From contig CALMIK010000078.1 of NCBI GenBank assembly GCA_937863995.1, positions 19,691-83,690 on the forward strand: DNA of 64,000 bases, in the 5' to 3' direction. Of the stretch, positions 37,822 to 46,558 are shown in pieces. The translations under genes and the position numbers were made by a program. Numbering within the stretch: the stretch's first letter is position 1; the number at the start of each line of letters is the position of its first letter. The notes beneath the pieces are model-generated. The model was not told the origin of the DNA. It saw only the letters and a program-made list of their open reading frames with translations, and made no database searches. This DNA comes from an uncultured Chelatococcus sp. (GTDB taxonomy: Bacteria > Pseudomonadota > Alphaproteobacteria > Rhizobiales > Beijerinckiaceae).

Positions 37822-38955
37822 ATGAGAGTCCGCGCCGCCGTGCTGAAGCACTCGCCCGTGTCCGCGCCGTTCGCGCAAACGCGTCCGCTTGTCATCGAGG
37901 AAGTCGAGCTCGACGAGCCGGGGCCGGAAGAAGTGCTCGTCAAGATCGGCGCCGCCGGGCTGTGCCATTCGGACCTGTCCGTGATCAACGGCAATCGTCC
38001 GCGCCAGACTCCCATGGTGCTGGGGCACGAGGCCGCGGGCACCGTGGTGCGCGCCGGCGCCGCCGTGCGCGGGCTCAAGGAGGGCGACAAGGTCGTGATG
38101 ACGTTCCAGCCCACCTGCGGCCATTGCCTGCCGTGCGCCGAAGGGCGCGCCGCACTCTGCATTCCGGGCGCCGAGGCCAACGGCAAGGGCGTGCTCATGT
38201 CCGGGCAGATCCGCATCCATGACCCCGACGACCACCAGGACATCTATCACCATTGCGGCGTCTCGGCCTATGCGGAATACGCCGTCATCTCGCCGAACTC
38301 GCTGGTGAAGGTGGACGCCGACCTGCCGTTCGAGGAACTCGCGCTTTTCGGCTGCGCCGTTCAGACGGGCGTGGGCGCCGTGATCAACACATGCAACGTC
38401 CGCCCGGGCCAGAGTGTGGCCATCGTCGGTCTCGGCGGCGTCGGCCTTGCCGCGCTTCTGGGCGCGGTGGCGGCGGGGGCGACGGAGGTCGTTGCCATCG
38501 ACCTTTCCGACGAGAAGCTGGAGAAGGCGCGCGAACTTGGCGCGACGAGGACCTACCGGGCCAACGAGGAAGGCGTCGTCGACCGGATCCGCGCCGACAC
38601 GGGCGGCGGTGTCGACCACGCCGTGGAGCTTGCCGGCGCGGTGCCGGCGTTCGAGCTTGCCTACAAGATCACCCGTCGCGGCGGCCAGACCGTGACGGCG
38701 GGGCTGGCCTCTCCGACCTCGGAGTTCCGGCTTCCCGCGGTCAACCTCGTCGGCGACGAGCGCACGGTCAAGGGCAGCTACATGGGCTCCTGCGTGCCGC
38801 GCCGCGACATTCCGCGTTTCATCGCGCTGTATCAGGCCGGCAAGCTGCCGGTGAACAAGCTGCTGACGCGCACGCTCACGCTCGACGAGATCAATGAAGG
38901 CTTCGACCTGCTCGATCAGGGCAAGGCGGTGCGCCAGGTGGTGGTGTTCGACTGA
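37822..38955 (+). CDS. zinc-dependent alcohol dehydrogenase
   Basis: Medium-chain dehydrogenase of 377 aa from the ATG at 37822 with an AGAGAGGA ribosome-binding site. The catalytic zinc ligands are Cys48 (GLCHSD) and His69-Glu70 (LGHEAAG). The structural zinc lobe has Cys99, 102, 105 and 113 (CGHCLPCAEGRAALC). The Rossmann motif is VGLGGVGLAA. It resembles class III / aryl-alcohol dehydrogenases. It sits 60 bp after the SDR and 44 bp before the fumarase-like gene. It is likely to feed the aldehyde dehydrogenase at 35511. Confidence 0.92.
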   Translation: MRVRAAVLKHSPVSAPFAQTRPLVIEEVELDEPGPEEVLVKIGAAGLCHSDLSVINGNRPRQTPMVLGHEAAGTVVRAGAAVRGLKEGDKVVMTFQPTCGHCLPCAEGRAALCIPGAEANGKGVLMSGQIRIHDPDDHQDIYHHCGVSAYAEYAVISPNSLVKVDADLPFEELALFGCAVQTGVGAVINTCNVRPGQSVAIVGLGGVGLAALLGAVAAGATEVVAIDLSDEKLEKARELGATRTYRANEEGVVDRIRADTGGGVDHAVELAGAVPAFELAYKITRRGGQTVTAGLASPTSEFRLPAVNLVGDERTVKGSYMGSCVPRRDIPRFIALYQAGKLPVNKLLTRTLTLDEINEGFDLLDQGKAVRQVVVFD

Positions 38956-38999
38956 GGCCTGCCAGTGTCATGGCGGATTCCTGAATGGAGGGAGCGGGA

Positions 39000-40547
39000 G
39001 TGGATATTCCGGGCGAGCACGTGGTGGAAAGCGTCTATCGCGCGGCGCAGTTCATCTCCTCCTACCATCCGGCGGACTACATCCGCCATCTCGCCCGCGC
39101 CTACGAGCGCGAGCAGAGCCCGTCCGCCCGGGCCGCCATGGCGCAGATCCTGGAGAACTCGCGCATGGCGGCCTATGGCCGGCGTCCGATCTGTCAGGAC
39201 ACGGGCATGATCGTGGTCTTCGCCAGGCTTGGCATGGAAAGCCGCATCGTCTCCGGCGACAGCTTCGAGGAACTGGTCAACGAAGGCGTGCGCCGGGCCT
39301 ATCTCGACAAGCAGAACCCGCTGCGCGCTTCCGTCGTGGGCGATCCGCTCTTCGCTCGCCGCAACACACGGGACAACACGCCGGCTGTCGTCCATGTGAC
39401 GCTGGTCAAGGGCAGCGGGCTGCATGTCATGGTTTCCGCCAAGGGCGGCGGCTCGGAGAACAAGGCGCGTTTCACCACCTTGAATCCGGGCGCGTCGGTG
39501 GAGGACTGGGTCGTGTCAACCATGGAAGGGCTTGGCGCGGGATGGTGCCCGCCCGGCATGATCGCGCTCGGCGTGGGAGGCAGCGCGGAGAAGGCCATGC
39601 TTATCGCCAAGGAAGCGCTCAATGAGCCGATCGACATGCTCGACCTGCTGGCGCGCGGGCCGCGCGATCCCGTGGAGGAGATGCGCATATCCCTCTATGA
39701 GCGGATCAACGCCCTGGGAATTGGCGCGCAGGGGCTCGGCGGGCTGACGACGGTGGTGGACGTGAAGATCGCGACCTATGCCACGCACGCCGCCTCGAAG
39801 CCCGTCGCGCTCATTCCGCAATGCGCGGCGAACCGCCATATCGGCTTCCGGCTCGACGGCAGCGGACCCGCGTCATTCGACGTGCCCGCGCCGGAGGACT
39901 GGCCCGACCTCGATGGAGCCGCCGACATCGCCGGGCGGCGGGTCTCGCTCGACGGGCTGACCCGCGAGGATATCGCCGCCTGGAAAGCCGGCGAGACGCT
40001 GCTGCTGTCGGGCCGCATCCTCACCGGCCGCGATGCCGCCCATCGCCGGCTCGCGGAGCTTCGGGAGAGGGGGGAGCCGTTCCCGGTCGATTTCCGCGGC
40101 AGGTTCATCTACTACGTCGGGCCGGTCGACGCCGTCGGCGACGAGGTGGTCGGCCCCGCCGGCCCCACCACCGCCACGCGCATGGACGGCTTTACGGACA
40201 TGATGCTGGAGACGGGCTTGCTCGGCATGATCGGCAAGGCGGAGCGGGGTGACGCCACCGTCGCCTCGCTTGCCGGGCATCGCGCCGTTTATCTCGCGGC
40301 GACGGGCGGCGCGGCATATCTCATCTCGCGATCGATCCGCGCCGCGAAAGTGCTCGCCTTCGCCGATCTCGGCATGGAGGCGATCTACGAGATGGACGTG
40401 AAGGACATGCCCGTGACCGTGGCCGTCGACGCCACGGGCGCCTCTGTCCACAAAGCCGGGCCGGCGCTGTGGCGCGGCCGCATTGCCGCGACGCGCACCC
40501 GGAGTACGGCGGCCTCCGCCGATCGGACGGAATCGCTTGATCGATAA
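39000..40547 (+). CDS. class I (4Fe-4S) fumarate hydratase / mesaconase-like
   Basis: Adds water to fumarate or to methylfumarate (mesaconate), giving malate or (S)-citramalate. It is 515 aa when started at the GTG at 39000, which has GGAGGGAG at ideal distance; an ATG at 38985 lies inside that ribosome-binding site. Fused alpha and beta domains are present. Iron-sulfur ligands are Cys65 (RPICQDTGM), Cys183 (GAGWCPPGM) and Cys275 (IPQCAANRH); the beta domain shows GRILTGRDAAHRR and GPTTATRMDGF. Class I enzymes with mesaconase activity are known. Next to a C5-dicarboxylyl-CoA pathway, mesaconate is an attractive substrate, but this is inference. Confidence 0.85.
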   Translation: MDIPGEHVVESVYRAAQFISSYHPADYIRHLARAYEREQSPSARAAMAQILENSRMAAYGRRPICQDTGMIVVFARLGMESRIVSGDSFEELVNEGVRRAYLDKQNPLRASVVGDPLFARRNTRDNTPAVVHVTLVKGSGLHVMVSAKGGGSENKARFTTLNPGASVEDWVVSTMEGLGAGWCPPGMIALGVGGSAEKAMLIAKEALNEPIDMLDLLARGPRDPVEEMRISLYERINALGIGAQGLGGLTTVVDVKIATYATHAASKPVALIPQCAANRHIGFRLDGSGPASFDVPAPEDWPDLDGAADIAGRRVSLDGLTREDIAAWKAGETLLLSGRILTGRDAAHRRLAELRERGEPFPVDFRGRFIYYVGPVDAVGDEVVGPAGPTTATRMDGFTDMMLETGLLGMIGKAERGDATVASLAGHRAVYLAATGGAAYLISRSIRAAKVLAFADLGMEAIYEMDVKDMPVTVAVDATGASVHKAGPALWRGRIAATRTRSTAASADRTESLDR

Positions 40548-40570
40548 AAATCTTATCAAAATCAGAATAT

Positions 40571-40611
40571 CAGGCCGCATTCCGTTTGCATCGAAATAGG
40601 AATGCGGCCTG
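40571..40611. terminator. bidirectional terminator hairpin between convergent genes
   Basis: A perfect 13-bp inverted repeat (CAGGCCGCATTCC / GGAATGCGGCCTG) with a 15-base loop between the converging fumarase and spoVR genes. On the minus strand it is followed by a T-rich run (the A-rich stretch at 40545-40565), so it should end spoVR transcription and probably the opposite unit too. Confidence 0.8.
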
Positions 40612-40634
40612 AAGTCCCAGACGGCAGGCGGGCG

Positions 40635-42194
40635 TCACACGATCAGCCCGTCGCGCTGCGGGGCCTTCACCACGTATTCCTTCAGGAGCTTGCCGGCGGC
40701 GGGGTCGATCTCGCGCAGCACCACCTTGTAGCCCCACACGGCGGCGAGGTTTTGCAGCACCTGCTCGATGTCCTTCTCGTAGAGCAGCACGCCGTTGACG
40801 GTCGCATGCTGCAACGTCAACTGCCGGTCGCCGTCGAGGTCGACATCGACGATCTGGATGTCCGCCTGCTGCCAGCCGATGTCGTACTGGCGCGCGAGCG
40901 CGTTGCGGATGCGCCGGTAGCCGCGCTCGTCGTGGATCGCGCCCACCACCATGGTCGGCTTCGTCGCGTCGTCCTCGAGGTGGAACAGCCGCCACTCGCG
41001 GATGAGGCGCGGGCTGAGATACTGGGAGAGAAAACTCTCGTCGCGGAAATTCGCCCATATGTGCTTCAGCACCTCCACCGAATCGCCGCGCCCGGCGATG
41101 TCGGGGAACCATGCGCGGTCCTCGTCCTCGGGGGTTTCGCAGATGCGCACGATGTCCTGCATCATGGCGAAGCCGATGGCGTAGGGGTTGAGCCCGCTGT
41201 AGTAGGGCTTGTCGTAGGTGGGCTGCATGATGACGTTGGCGTGCGACTGCAGGAATTCGAGGAACGCGCCATCGTTGATGGAGCCCTGCTCGTGCAGCCG
41301 CGTCATGATGCTGTAGTGGCACCAGGTGGCGCAGCCCTCGTTCATGATCTTGGTTTGCGACTGGGGATAGAAATACTGCGCCACGTGGCGGACGATGCGC
41401 AGCACCTCGCGCTGCCAGGGCTGCAGCAGGGGCGCGGTCTTTTCGAGGAAGTAGAGGATGTTTTCCTCGGGCAGCTTGAGCAGCGCGCGCCGGCGCTCTG
41501 CCGACGAGCGCCCCACGGCGTGCTGGTTCAGCCCCGGCACCGTGCGCCACAGGTCGTTGTAGACCTGCTCCTGATGGGCGTGGCGCTCGGCCTCGCGCTG
41601 CTTCTCGGCCTTGAGGTCGAGCCGGGCGCGGCGCGGGTAGCGGTGTACCCCCTGGCTTTGCAGCGAATGCGCGACGTCGAGCAGCCGCTCCACGGCGGAA
41701 AGCCCGTAGCGCTCCTCGCAACTCGCGATATAGCGCTTGGCGAAGGCGAGGTAATCGAGAATGCCCTCGGCGTCGGTCCACTGGCGGAAGAGATAGTTGT
41801 TCTTGAAGAAATGGTTATGGCCGAAGGCCGCGTGGGCGATCACCAAGGTCTGCATCATGGCGGAATTTTCCTCCATGATGTAGCTGATGCACGGGTTCGA
41901 GTTGATGACGATCTCGTAGGCGAGCCCGCCCATGCCCTTGCGGTAGACCATCTCGTGGTGGGCGAACTGCTTGCCGAACGACCAGTGCCGGTAGAGCTGC
42001 GGCATGCCGGTGGAGGCATAGGCGTCGAGCATCTGCTCGGCGGTGATCACCTCGATCTGGTTCGGATAGGTGCCGAGCCCCAGCTGGTTGTGGGCCACGT
42101 CGCGCACCGTGTCGTGGATGCGCTGGATGGTGCCGAAGTCCCAGTCGGAGCCCTCGAAAAGCAGCGGATATCTTTCGGCGACGGTGACCATCAC
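40635..42194 (-). CDS. spoVR: SpoVR family protein (YcgB-like)
   Basis: 519 aa, full length for the family. Typical segments are GSDWDFGTIQRIHDTV near the start, NQIEVITAEQMLDAY, HWSFGKQFAHHEMVYR and NSNPCISYIMEENSAMM. The protein was named from Bacillus spore cortex formation, but in proteobacteria it accompanies PrkA and YeaH and is linked to stationary/stress responses. It has no known enzymatic activity. The start is GTG at 42194 or ATG at 42191, either overlapping the YeaH stop, so the three genes form one coupled operon. Confidence 0.92.
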   Translation of the reverse strand: MMVTVAERYPLLFEGSDWDFGTIQRIHDTVRDVAHNQLGLGTYPNQIEVITAEQMLDAYASTGMPQLYRHWSFGKQFAHHEMVYRKGMGGLAYEIVINSNPCISYIMEENSAMMQTLVIAHAAFGHNHFFKNNYLFRQWTDAEGILDYLAFAKRYIASCEERYGLSAVERLLDVAHSLQSQGVHRYPRRARLDLKAEKQREAERHAHQEQVYNDLWRTVPGLNQHAVGRSSAERRRALLKLPEENILYFLEKTAPLLQPWQREVLRIVRHVAQYFYPQSQTKIMNEGCATWCHYSIMTRLHEQGSINDGAFLEFLQSHANVIMQPTYDKPYYSGLNPYAIGFAMMQDIVRICETPEDEDRAWFPDIAGRGDSVEVLKHIWANFRDESFLSQYLSPRLIREWRLFHLEDDATKPTMVVGAIHDERGYRRIRNALARQYDIGWQQADIQIVDVDLDGDRQLTLQHATVNGVLLYEKDIEQVLQNLAAVWGYKVVLREIDPAAGKLLKEYVVKAPQRDGLIV

Positions 42195-43495
42195 GCGCCT
42201 CCCTCGTCGGCGCCGTTGCGGCGGAACAGTTCACGGAACACGGGGTAGATCTCGCGCCGGTGCCAGACCTTGCGCATGACGAAATGCCCTCCGGACGGCA
42301 CGAGCGTGTCGTAGGTGCGCCACAGGTCGGTGGTGCGCGTCACCACGCCCGCCGGCAGGTTGGTGTCGCCGCGCCCGACTTCGAGATAGGCGAAGTACTG
42401 GCAGATCGGCAGGATCTGCTCGTTCACGAGCTTGGCCACGCGTGAGCTGTCGGTGCCGATGTTGTCGCCGTCGGACGCCTGGGCGACATAGATGTTCCAG
42501 TCGTCCGGGTCGTAGCGGTCGCGCACCACGCGCAGCATCTCGTCGAGCGCGGTCGAGACGATGGTGCCGCCCGTCTCCGGGCTGTGGAAGAACGTATCCT
42601 CGTCCACCTCCTCCGCGTGGTCGGTGTGGCGGATGAACACCACGTCGACGTTGCGGTAGCTGCGGCGCAGGAAGATATGCAGCAGCGCGTAGAAGCGCTT
42701 GGCCAGATCCTTCATGTGCTCGCTCATCGAGCCGGACACGTCCATGAGGCAGAACATCACCGCCTGCGCCACCGGGCGCGGCGTCATCTCGTAGCGGCGG
42801 TAGCGCAGGTCGATGGGATCGATGTAGGCGATGCGGCGGCTGCGCGTCAGCAGGCGCTGGTATTCGGCCTTCAGGGCCTCCAGCGCCAGCGGATCGGCGC
42901 CGCTTGCCGCGAGCGCCTCGATTTCCTCCTCGAGCGCGCGCAGCGTTTCCCGCCCGGGCCGGCGCAGCGCGATGCGCCGCGACAGGGCGTTGCGCATGGT
43001 GCGCGTCACCGACAGCGCCGAGGGCGAGCCGGTGGTGGAGTAGCCCGCCCGGTGCGGCTCCTTGACGTCCGCCCCGGTAAGCTTGCGCTTGGCGAGGTTG
43101 GGCAGTTCGAGATCGTCGAGGAAAAGGTCGAGATATTCCTCGCGCGTCAGCAGGAAGCGGAAGGCGTCCTCACTGCTGCCCTCGCCGGCCTCCGGACCGC
43201 CGCCCCCGCCGCCGCCCTGGGGCGGCCGGCGCAGGTTGTCGCCCTCCACGTATTCCTTGTTGCCCGGCAGCACGTAGTCGCGCCGGCCGCCGCTGGCCCC
43301 GCGCCGCAGGACGGGCTCGTGCACGCCCTCGCGCACGATGCTGACCTCGCCGCCTTGATCGAGATCCTTGATGCTGCGGTTCTTGAAATCCTCGCGGACG
43401 GCCCGCTGTACCAGATTTTTTGCCCGGCGCAGGAACCGCTGCCGGTTGGTGAAACTCCTGCCTCCAGGATTGAGGCGTCGATCGATTATGTGCAC
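42191..43495 (-). CDS. yeaH: YeaH/YhbH family protein (DUF444), VWA-like
   Basis: 434 aa. The N-terminus is very basic (RRLNPGGRSFTNRQRFLRRA), followed by a Gly-rich linker (PPQGGGGGGGPEAGEG, about 92-107) and a C-terminal von Willebrand A-like domain with the MIDAS motif DVSGSMSEH. It functions with the PrkA kinase and SpoVR in a conserved trio (yeaG-yeaH-ycgB in E. coli) induced by nitrogen starvation and other stresses. It lies 67 bp downstream of prkA. Confidence 0.92.
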   Translation of the reverse strand: MHIIDRRLNPGGRSFTNRQRFLRRAKNLVQRAVREDFKNRSIKDLDQGGEVSIVREGVHEPVLRRGASGGRRDYVLPGNKEYVEGDNLRRPPQGGGGGGGPEAGEGSSEDAFRFLLTREEYLDLFLDDLELPNLAKRKLTGADVKEPHRAGYSTTGSPSALSVTRTMRNALSRRIALRRPGRETLRALEEEIEALAASGADPLALEALKAEYQRLLTRSRRIAYIDPIDLRYRRYEMTPRPVAQAVMFCLMDVSGSMSEHMKDLAKRFYALLHIFLRRSYRNVDVVFIRHTDHAEEVDEDTFFHSPETGGTIVSTALDEMLRVVRDRYDPDDWNIYVAQASDGDNIGTDSSRVAKLVNEQILPICQYFAYLEVGRGDTNLPAGVVTRTTDLWRTYDTLVPSGGHFVMRKVWHRREIYPVFRELFRRNGADEGGA

Positions 43496-43562
43496 AGAAG
43501 CATCACCCCGATGGAAGCCGGAGCGACGCGGGCGCGTCGCCCCGTCCTGAAATTACAACCGT

Positions 43563-45506
43563 TCAGCCCGCCTGCTTCACGCGCATGTACCATTCGACCA
43601 GGCGGCGAACCTGCCTTTCAGTATAGCCTCTTTCACTCATGCGATGCACGAATTCGTCGTGCTTCTTTTCGGTCTCGCCATCCTTCTTGGAGCCGAAACT
43701 GATGACCGGCAGCAGGTCCTCGACCTGGCTGAACATGCGCCGCTCGATTACCTCGCGGATTTTTTCGTAGCTCGTCCACGAGGGATTCGCGCCGCCGTGA
43801 TGAGCCCGCGTGCGCAGGGCGAACTTCACCACCTCGTTGCGAAAATCCTTCGGATTGGCGATGCCGGCCGGCTTTTCGATCTTCGTCAGTTCCTGGTTGA
43901 TCAGCTCGCGGTCGAGGAGCTGGCCGGTGTCCGGGTCCTTGAAATCCTGATCCTCGATCCACGCGTCGGCGTAGGCGACGTAGCGGTCGAACAGGTTCTG
44001 GCCGTAGTCGTGGTAGGATTCGAGGTAGGCCTTCTGGATCTCGTGACCGATGAACTCGGCGTAGCGCGGCGCGAGCTCGCCCTTGATGAACTCGAGGTAG
44101 CGCTTCTCGGTGTCCGCCGGAAGCTGCTCCTGACGGATGGCCTGTTCGAGCACGTACATGAGGTGCACGGGATCGGCCGCGATCTCGGTCGTGTCGTGGT
44201 TGAAGGCGGCCGCGAGCGCCTTGAAGGCGAAGCGCGTGGAGATGCCGTCCATGCCCTCGTCCACGCCCGCCGCGTCCTTGTATTCCTGCAGGCTGCGGGC
44301 ACGGGGATCGGCTTCGCGGATGTTCTCGCCGTCGTACACGCGCATCTTCGAGAACAGGTTGGAGTTCTCGTGCTCGCGCAGGCGCGACAGAACCGAGAAG
44401 CGGGCGAGCAGCTCCAGCGTGCCGGGCGCGCAGGACGCGTCCGACAGTTCCGAGCCGCGCACGAGCTTTTCGTAGATTTTCTGTTCCTCGGCCACGCGCA
44501 GGCAGTAGGGCACCTTGATGACGTAGATGCGGTCGATGAAGGCTTCGTTGTTCTTGTTGTTCTTGAAGTTCTGCCACTCGGATTCGTTCGAGTGCGCCAG
44601 AATGATGCCCGTGAACGGGATCGCGCCGATGTTCTCGGTGCCGACGTAGTTGCCTTCCTGCGTCGCGGTCAGCAGCGGGTGCAGCATCTTGATCGGCGCC
44701 TTGAACATCTCGACAAATTCGAGAAGGCCCTGGTTCGCGCGGTTGAGGCCGCCGGAGTAGCTGTAGGCGTCCGGATCGTTCTGCGACAGGTGCTCGAGCT
44801 GGCGGATGTCGACCTTGCCGACGAGGGCGGAGATGTCCTGGTTGTTCTCGTCGCCGGGCTCGGTCTTGGCGATGGCCTCCTGCCGCAGGCGCGAGGGCAG
44901 GATGCGCACGACCTTGAAGCGGGATATGTCGCCGCCGAATTCCTCCAGCCGCTTGCGGCACCACGGGCTGATGAGCCCGGTGAGGCGGCGCGCCGGAATG
45001 CCGTAATCGTCCTCGAGCCGCGCGGCGAGGGACTGGTCGAAGAGGCCGAGGGGGCTCTCAAACACCGGGCTCACCTCGTCGCCGGCCTTGAGCGCGTAGA
45101 TGGGGTGAACCTCCATCAGCGCCTTGATTCGCTCCGCCAGCGACGATTTGCCGCCGCCGACCGGCCCCAGCAGGTAGAGGATCTGCTTGCGCTCTTCCAG
45201 CCCCTGCGCCGCGTGGCGGAAGAACGAGACGATGCGCTCGATCGTCTCCTCCATGCCGTGGAACTCGGAGAAAGTCTTGTAGCGGCGGATGGTCCGGTTC
45301 ATGAAAACCCGGCCGAGCCGCGGATCGCGGGACGTGTCGATGATCTCCGGTTCGCCGATCGCCGCGAGCAGCCGCTCGGGCGCGCTGGCGTAGAACATGG
45401 GATCGCCGCGGCAGCCCTTGAGGTATTCCTCGAGAGACATCTCGACCTGCCGCCGTGCTTCGAAAGCCTGTGCGTAGCTGGAGAAAAGATCGCCGTTCGC
45501 TGCCAT
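43563..45506 (-). CDS. prkA: PrkA family serine protein kinase (AAA+)
   Basis: 647 aa, full length (YeaG/PrkA). Residues 110-125 hold the P-loop YLLGPVGGGKSSLAER. The AAA domain continues through FVEMFKAPIKMLHPLLTATQ and ILAHSNESEWQNF. The C-terminal PrkA domain shows the LEFIKGELAPRYAEFIGHE region. It is first in the prkA-yeaH-spoVR operon. Recent work treats it as an AAA+ protease/kinase of starvation physiology. The 499-bp upstream region is likely to contain its promoter. Confidence 0.95.
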   Translation of the reverse strand: MAANGDLFSSYAQAFEARRQVEMSLEEYLKGCRGDPMFYASAPERLLAAIGEPEIIDTSRDPRLGRVFMNRTIRRYKTFSEFHGMEETIERIVSFFRHAAQGLEERKQILYLLGPVGGGKSSLAERIKALMEVHPIYALKAGDEVSPVFESPLGLFDQSLAARLEDDYGIPARRLTGLISPWCRKRLEEFGGDISRFKVVRILPSRLRQEAIAKTEPGDENNQDISALVGKVDIRQLEHLSQNDPDAYSYSGGLNRANQGLLEFVEMFKAPIKMLHPLLTATQEGNYVGTENIGAIPFTGIILAHSNESEWQNFKNNKNNEAFIDRIYVIKVPYCLRVAEEQKIYEKLVRGSELSDASCAPGTLELLARFSVLSRLREHENSNLFSKMRVYDGENIREADPRARSLQEYKDAAGVDEGMDGISTRFAFKALAAAFNHDTTEIAADPVHLMYVLEQAIRQEQLPADTEKRYLEFIKGELAPRYAEFIGHEIQKAYLESYHDYGQNLFDRYVAYADAWIEDQDFKDPDTGQLLDRELINQELTKIEKPAGIANPKDFRNEVVKFALRTRAHHGGANPSWTSYEKIREVIERRMFSQVEDLLPVISFGSKKDGETEKKHDEFVHRMSERGYTERQVRRLVEWYMRVKQAG

Positions 45507-46005
45507 TGCCGACCCTCAAGCTAGAGTAATGAATGCCCCCGAAAACCCGCCGTCCCAGGCTATTGTGCTCCCCCAACCATCACAACTGCAAAGCCCTATT
45601 GCGTGTTTCCACATGACTTCACATAATCACTGCCACGGAAATACAACATGGCTCTCGGCCGGGAATCGTCAGCTTCCCTGCAGGCGGATCAATTGTGGGC
45701 TGTATTTCGCAGCCGCACAATTTCTTTTTCGCTTTCGCGGCGCCGGCGGGGAGTGCCGGTCACGCGCTTGTCATCGTGGGCGCCGCGCCGCCGCCTGCTC
45801 GTGATTCGAAGCCGGCGAGGCATCCATGCATTGATTATATGATATCGCCCCGGTTTAGAATAAATAAAATCTTACAAAAATTTCATGTAACAAAAGTAGA
45901 TTCGAGCAGCATCTGGCGATACTTTTACATATCGATTGTGTATTGGATTTTCCGTGCTGCAACTTTACCTTGCGGCTCGGTATTTTTTAGAGCGCGGAGC
46001 CAGAG
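45507..46005. other. intergenic region upstream of prkA and the RcnB-like gene
   Basis: 499 bp between divergent genes. The right half (about 45836-45960) is strongly AT-rich and likely carries the promoter for the RcnB-like gene; the left part next to prkA is of mixed composition. I found no convincing gene, terminator or repeated element in it. Confidence 0.5.
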
Positions 46006-46368
46006 ATGCCTATCAAGACGACGCTGTTGCTGCCTTTTAGCCTGTCCCTCGGCCTGTCGCTGGGCCTGATACCTGCCGCCGCGATGGCCGCGCCCGCCGG
46101 CGCTTCTCCTGCTGCCGGGGCAACGCAGCAGGCTACCGCCGGCCGGCAGGTGGTGGCGCAGGCTGGTGCCCGTACTTCAGCGAAAGCCGCCCCCACGTTC
46201 GTGCGCGGCGACGTCCTGCCCGAAGCCTACCGCAAGAAGGCGGTGAAGAACCCTTATCATTTCGGCCTTTCCCAGCCGGGCCGCAACCAGCAATGGGTGC
46301 AGGTGGGGCGTACTTTCTACCTCATCGAGCGCGACAGCGGCACGATCGCCGACCGCGTCGATGTGTGA
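46006..46368 (+). CDS. RcnB-like periplasmic protein
   Basis: Small exported protein of 120 aa. It has a Sec signal peptide (PFSLSLGLSLGLIPAAAMA, cleavage near residue 29), then an Ala/Gln-rich linker of about 35 residues. The RcnB-type core reads GDVLPEAYRKKAV, NPYHFGLSQPGRNQQWVQVG and FYLIERDSGTIADRV. E. coli RcnB is a periplasmic modulator of nickel/cobalt export, but no rcnA efflux gene is nearby, and RcnB-like proteins are abundant in alphaproteobacteria with unknown roles. It ends 24 bp before a strong terminator. Confidence 0.8.
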   Translation: MPIKTTLLLPFSLSLGLSLGLIPAAAMAAPAGASPAAGATQQATAGRQVVAQAGARTSAKAAPTFVRGDVLPEAYRKKAVKNPYHFGLSQPGRNQQWVQVGRTFYLIERDSGTIADRVDV

Positions 46369-46392
46369 ACGCAACGCTCGGCCGCCAAATGA

Positions 46393-46429
46393 AAACACCG
46401 CCGGCTGCCACCGGCGGTGTTTGTTTTTG
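46393..46429 (+). terminator. rho-independent terminator after the RcnB-like gene
   Basis: Perfect 12-bp stem AAACACCGCCGG / CCGGCGGTGTTT with a 6-base loop, followed by TTTGTTTTT. Canonical intrinsic terminator. Confidence 0.92.
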
Positions 46430-46436
46430 CGGTGTC

Positions 46437-46464
46437 GTTACGCGCCGGTTGTCCGGCGCGTAAC
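46437..46464. terminator. hairpin in convergent intergenic region
   Basis: Perfect 12-bp stem GTTACGCGCCGG / CCGGCGCGTAAC with a TTGT loop, 8 bp beyond the previous terminator. No T-run on either side, so it may be a back-up stop or an RNA structure. Confidence 0.6.
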
Positions 46465-46478
46465 GGCTCCTGTCTGTC

Positions 46479-46518
46479 AGAGCCCCCGATTTTCGGGGTT
46501 TGTCGACTCAGGGGCTCT
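46479..46518. terminator. nested hairpin before the YncE-like gene end
   Basis: Outer arms AGAGCCCC / GGGGCTCT (8 bp, perfect) enclose an inner CCCCGA-TTT-TCGGGG stem-loop that shares part of the left arm, so the two folds compete. TTTAG follows on the plus strand. It lies 41 bp past the stop of the minus-strand beta-propeller gene and probably completes a two-way terminator region. Confidence 0.6.
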
Positions 46519-46558
46519 TTAGTTCCGGAGCCTAACCCCGCTCAGGACTTGTGCCGGT

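Noticed and set aside
43644..45524. 626-codon plus-strand open frame
   Set aside because: Antisense to prkA, low-complexity Val/Leu/Glu/Arg translation.
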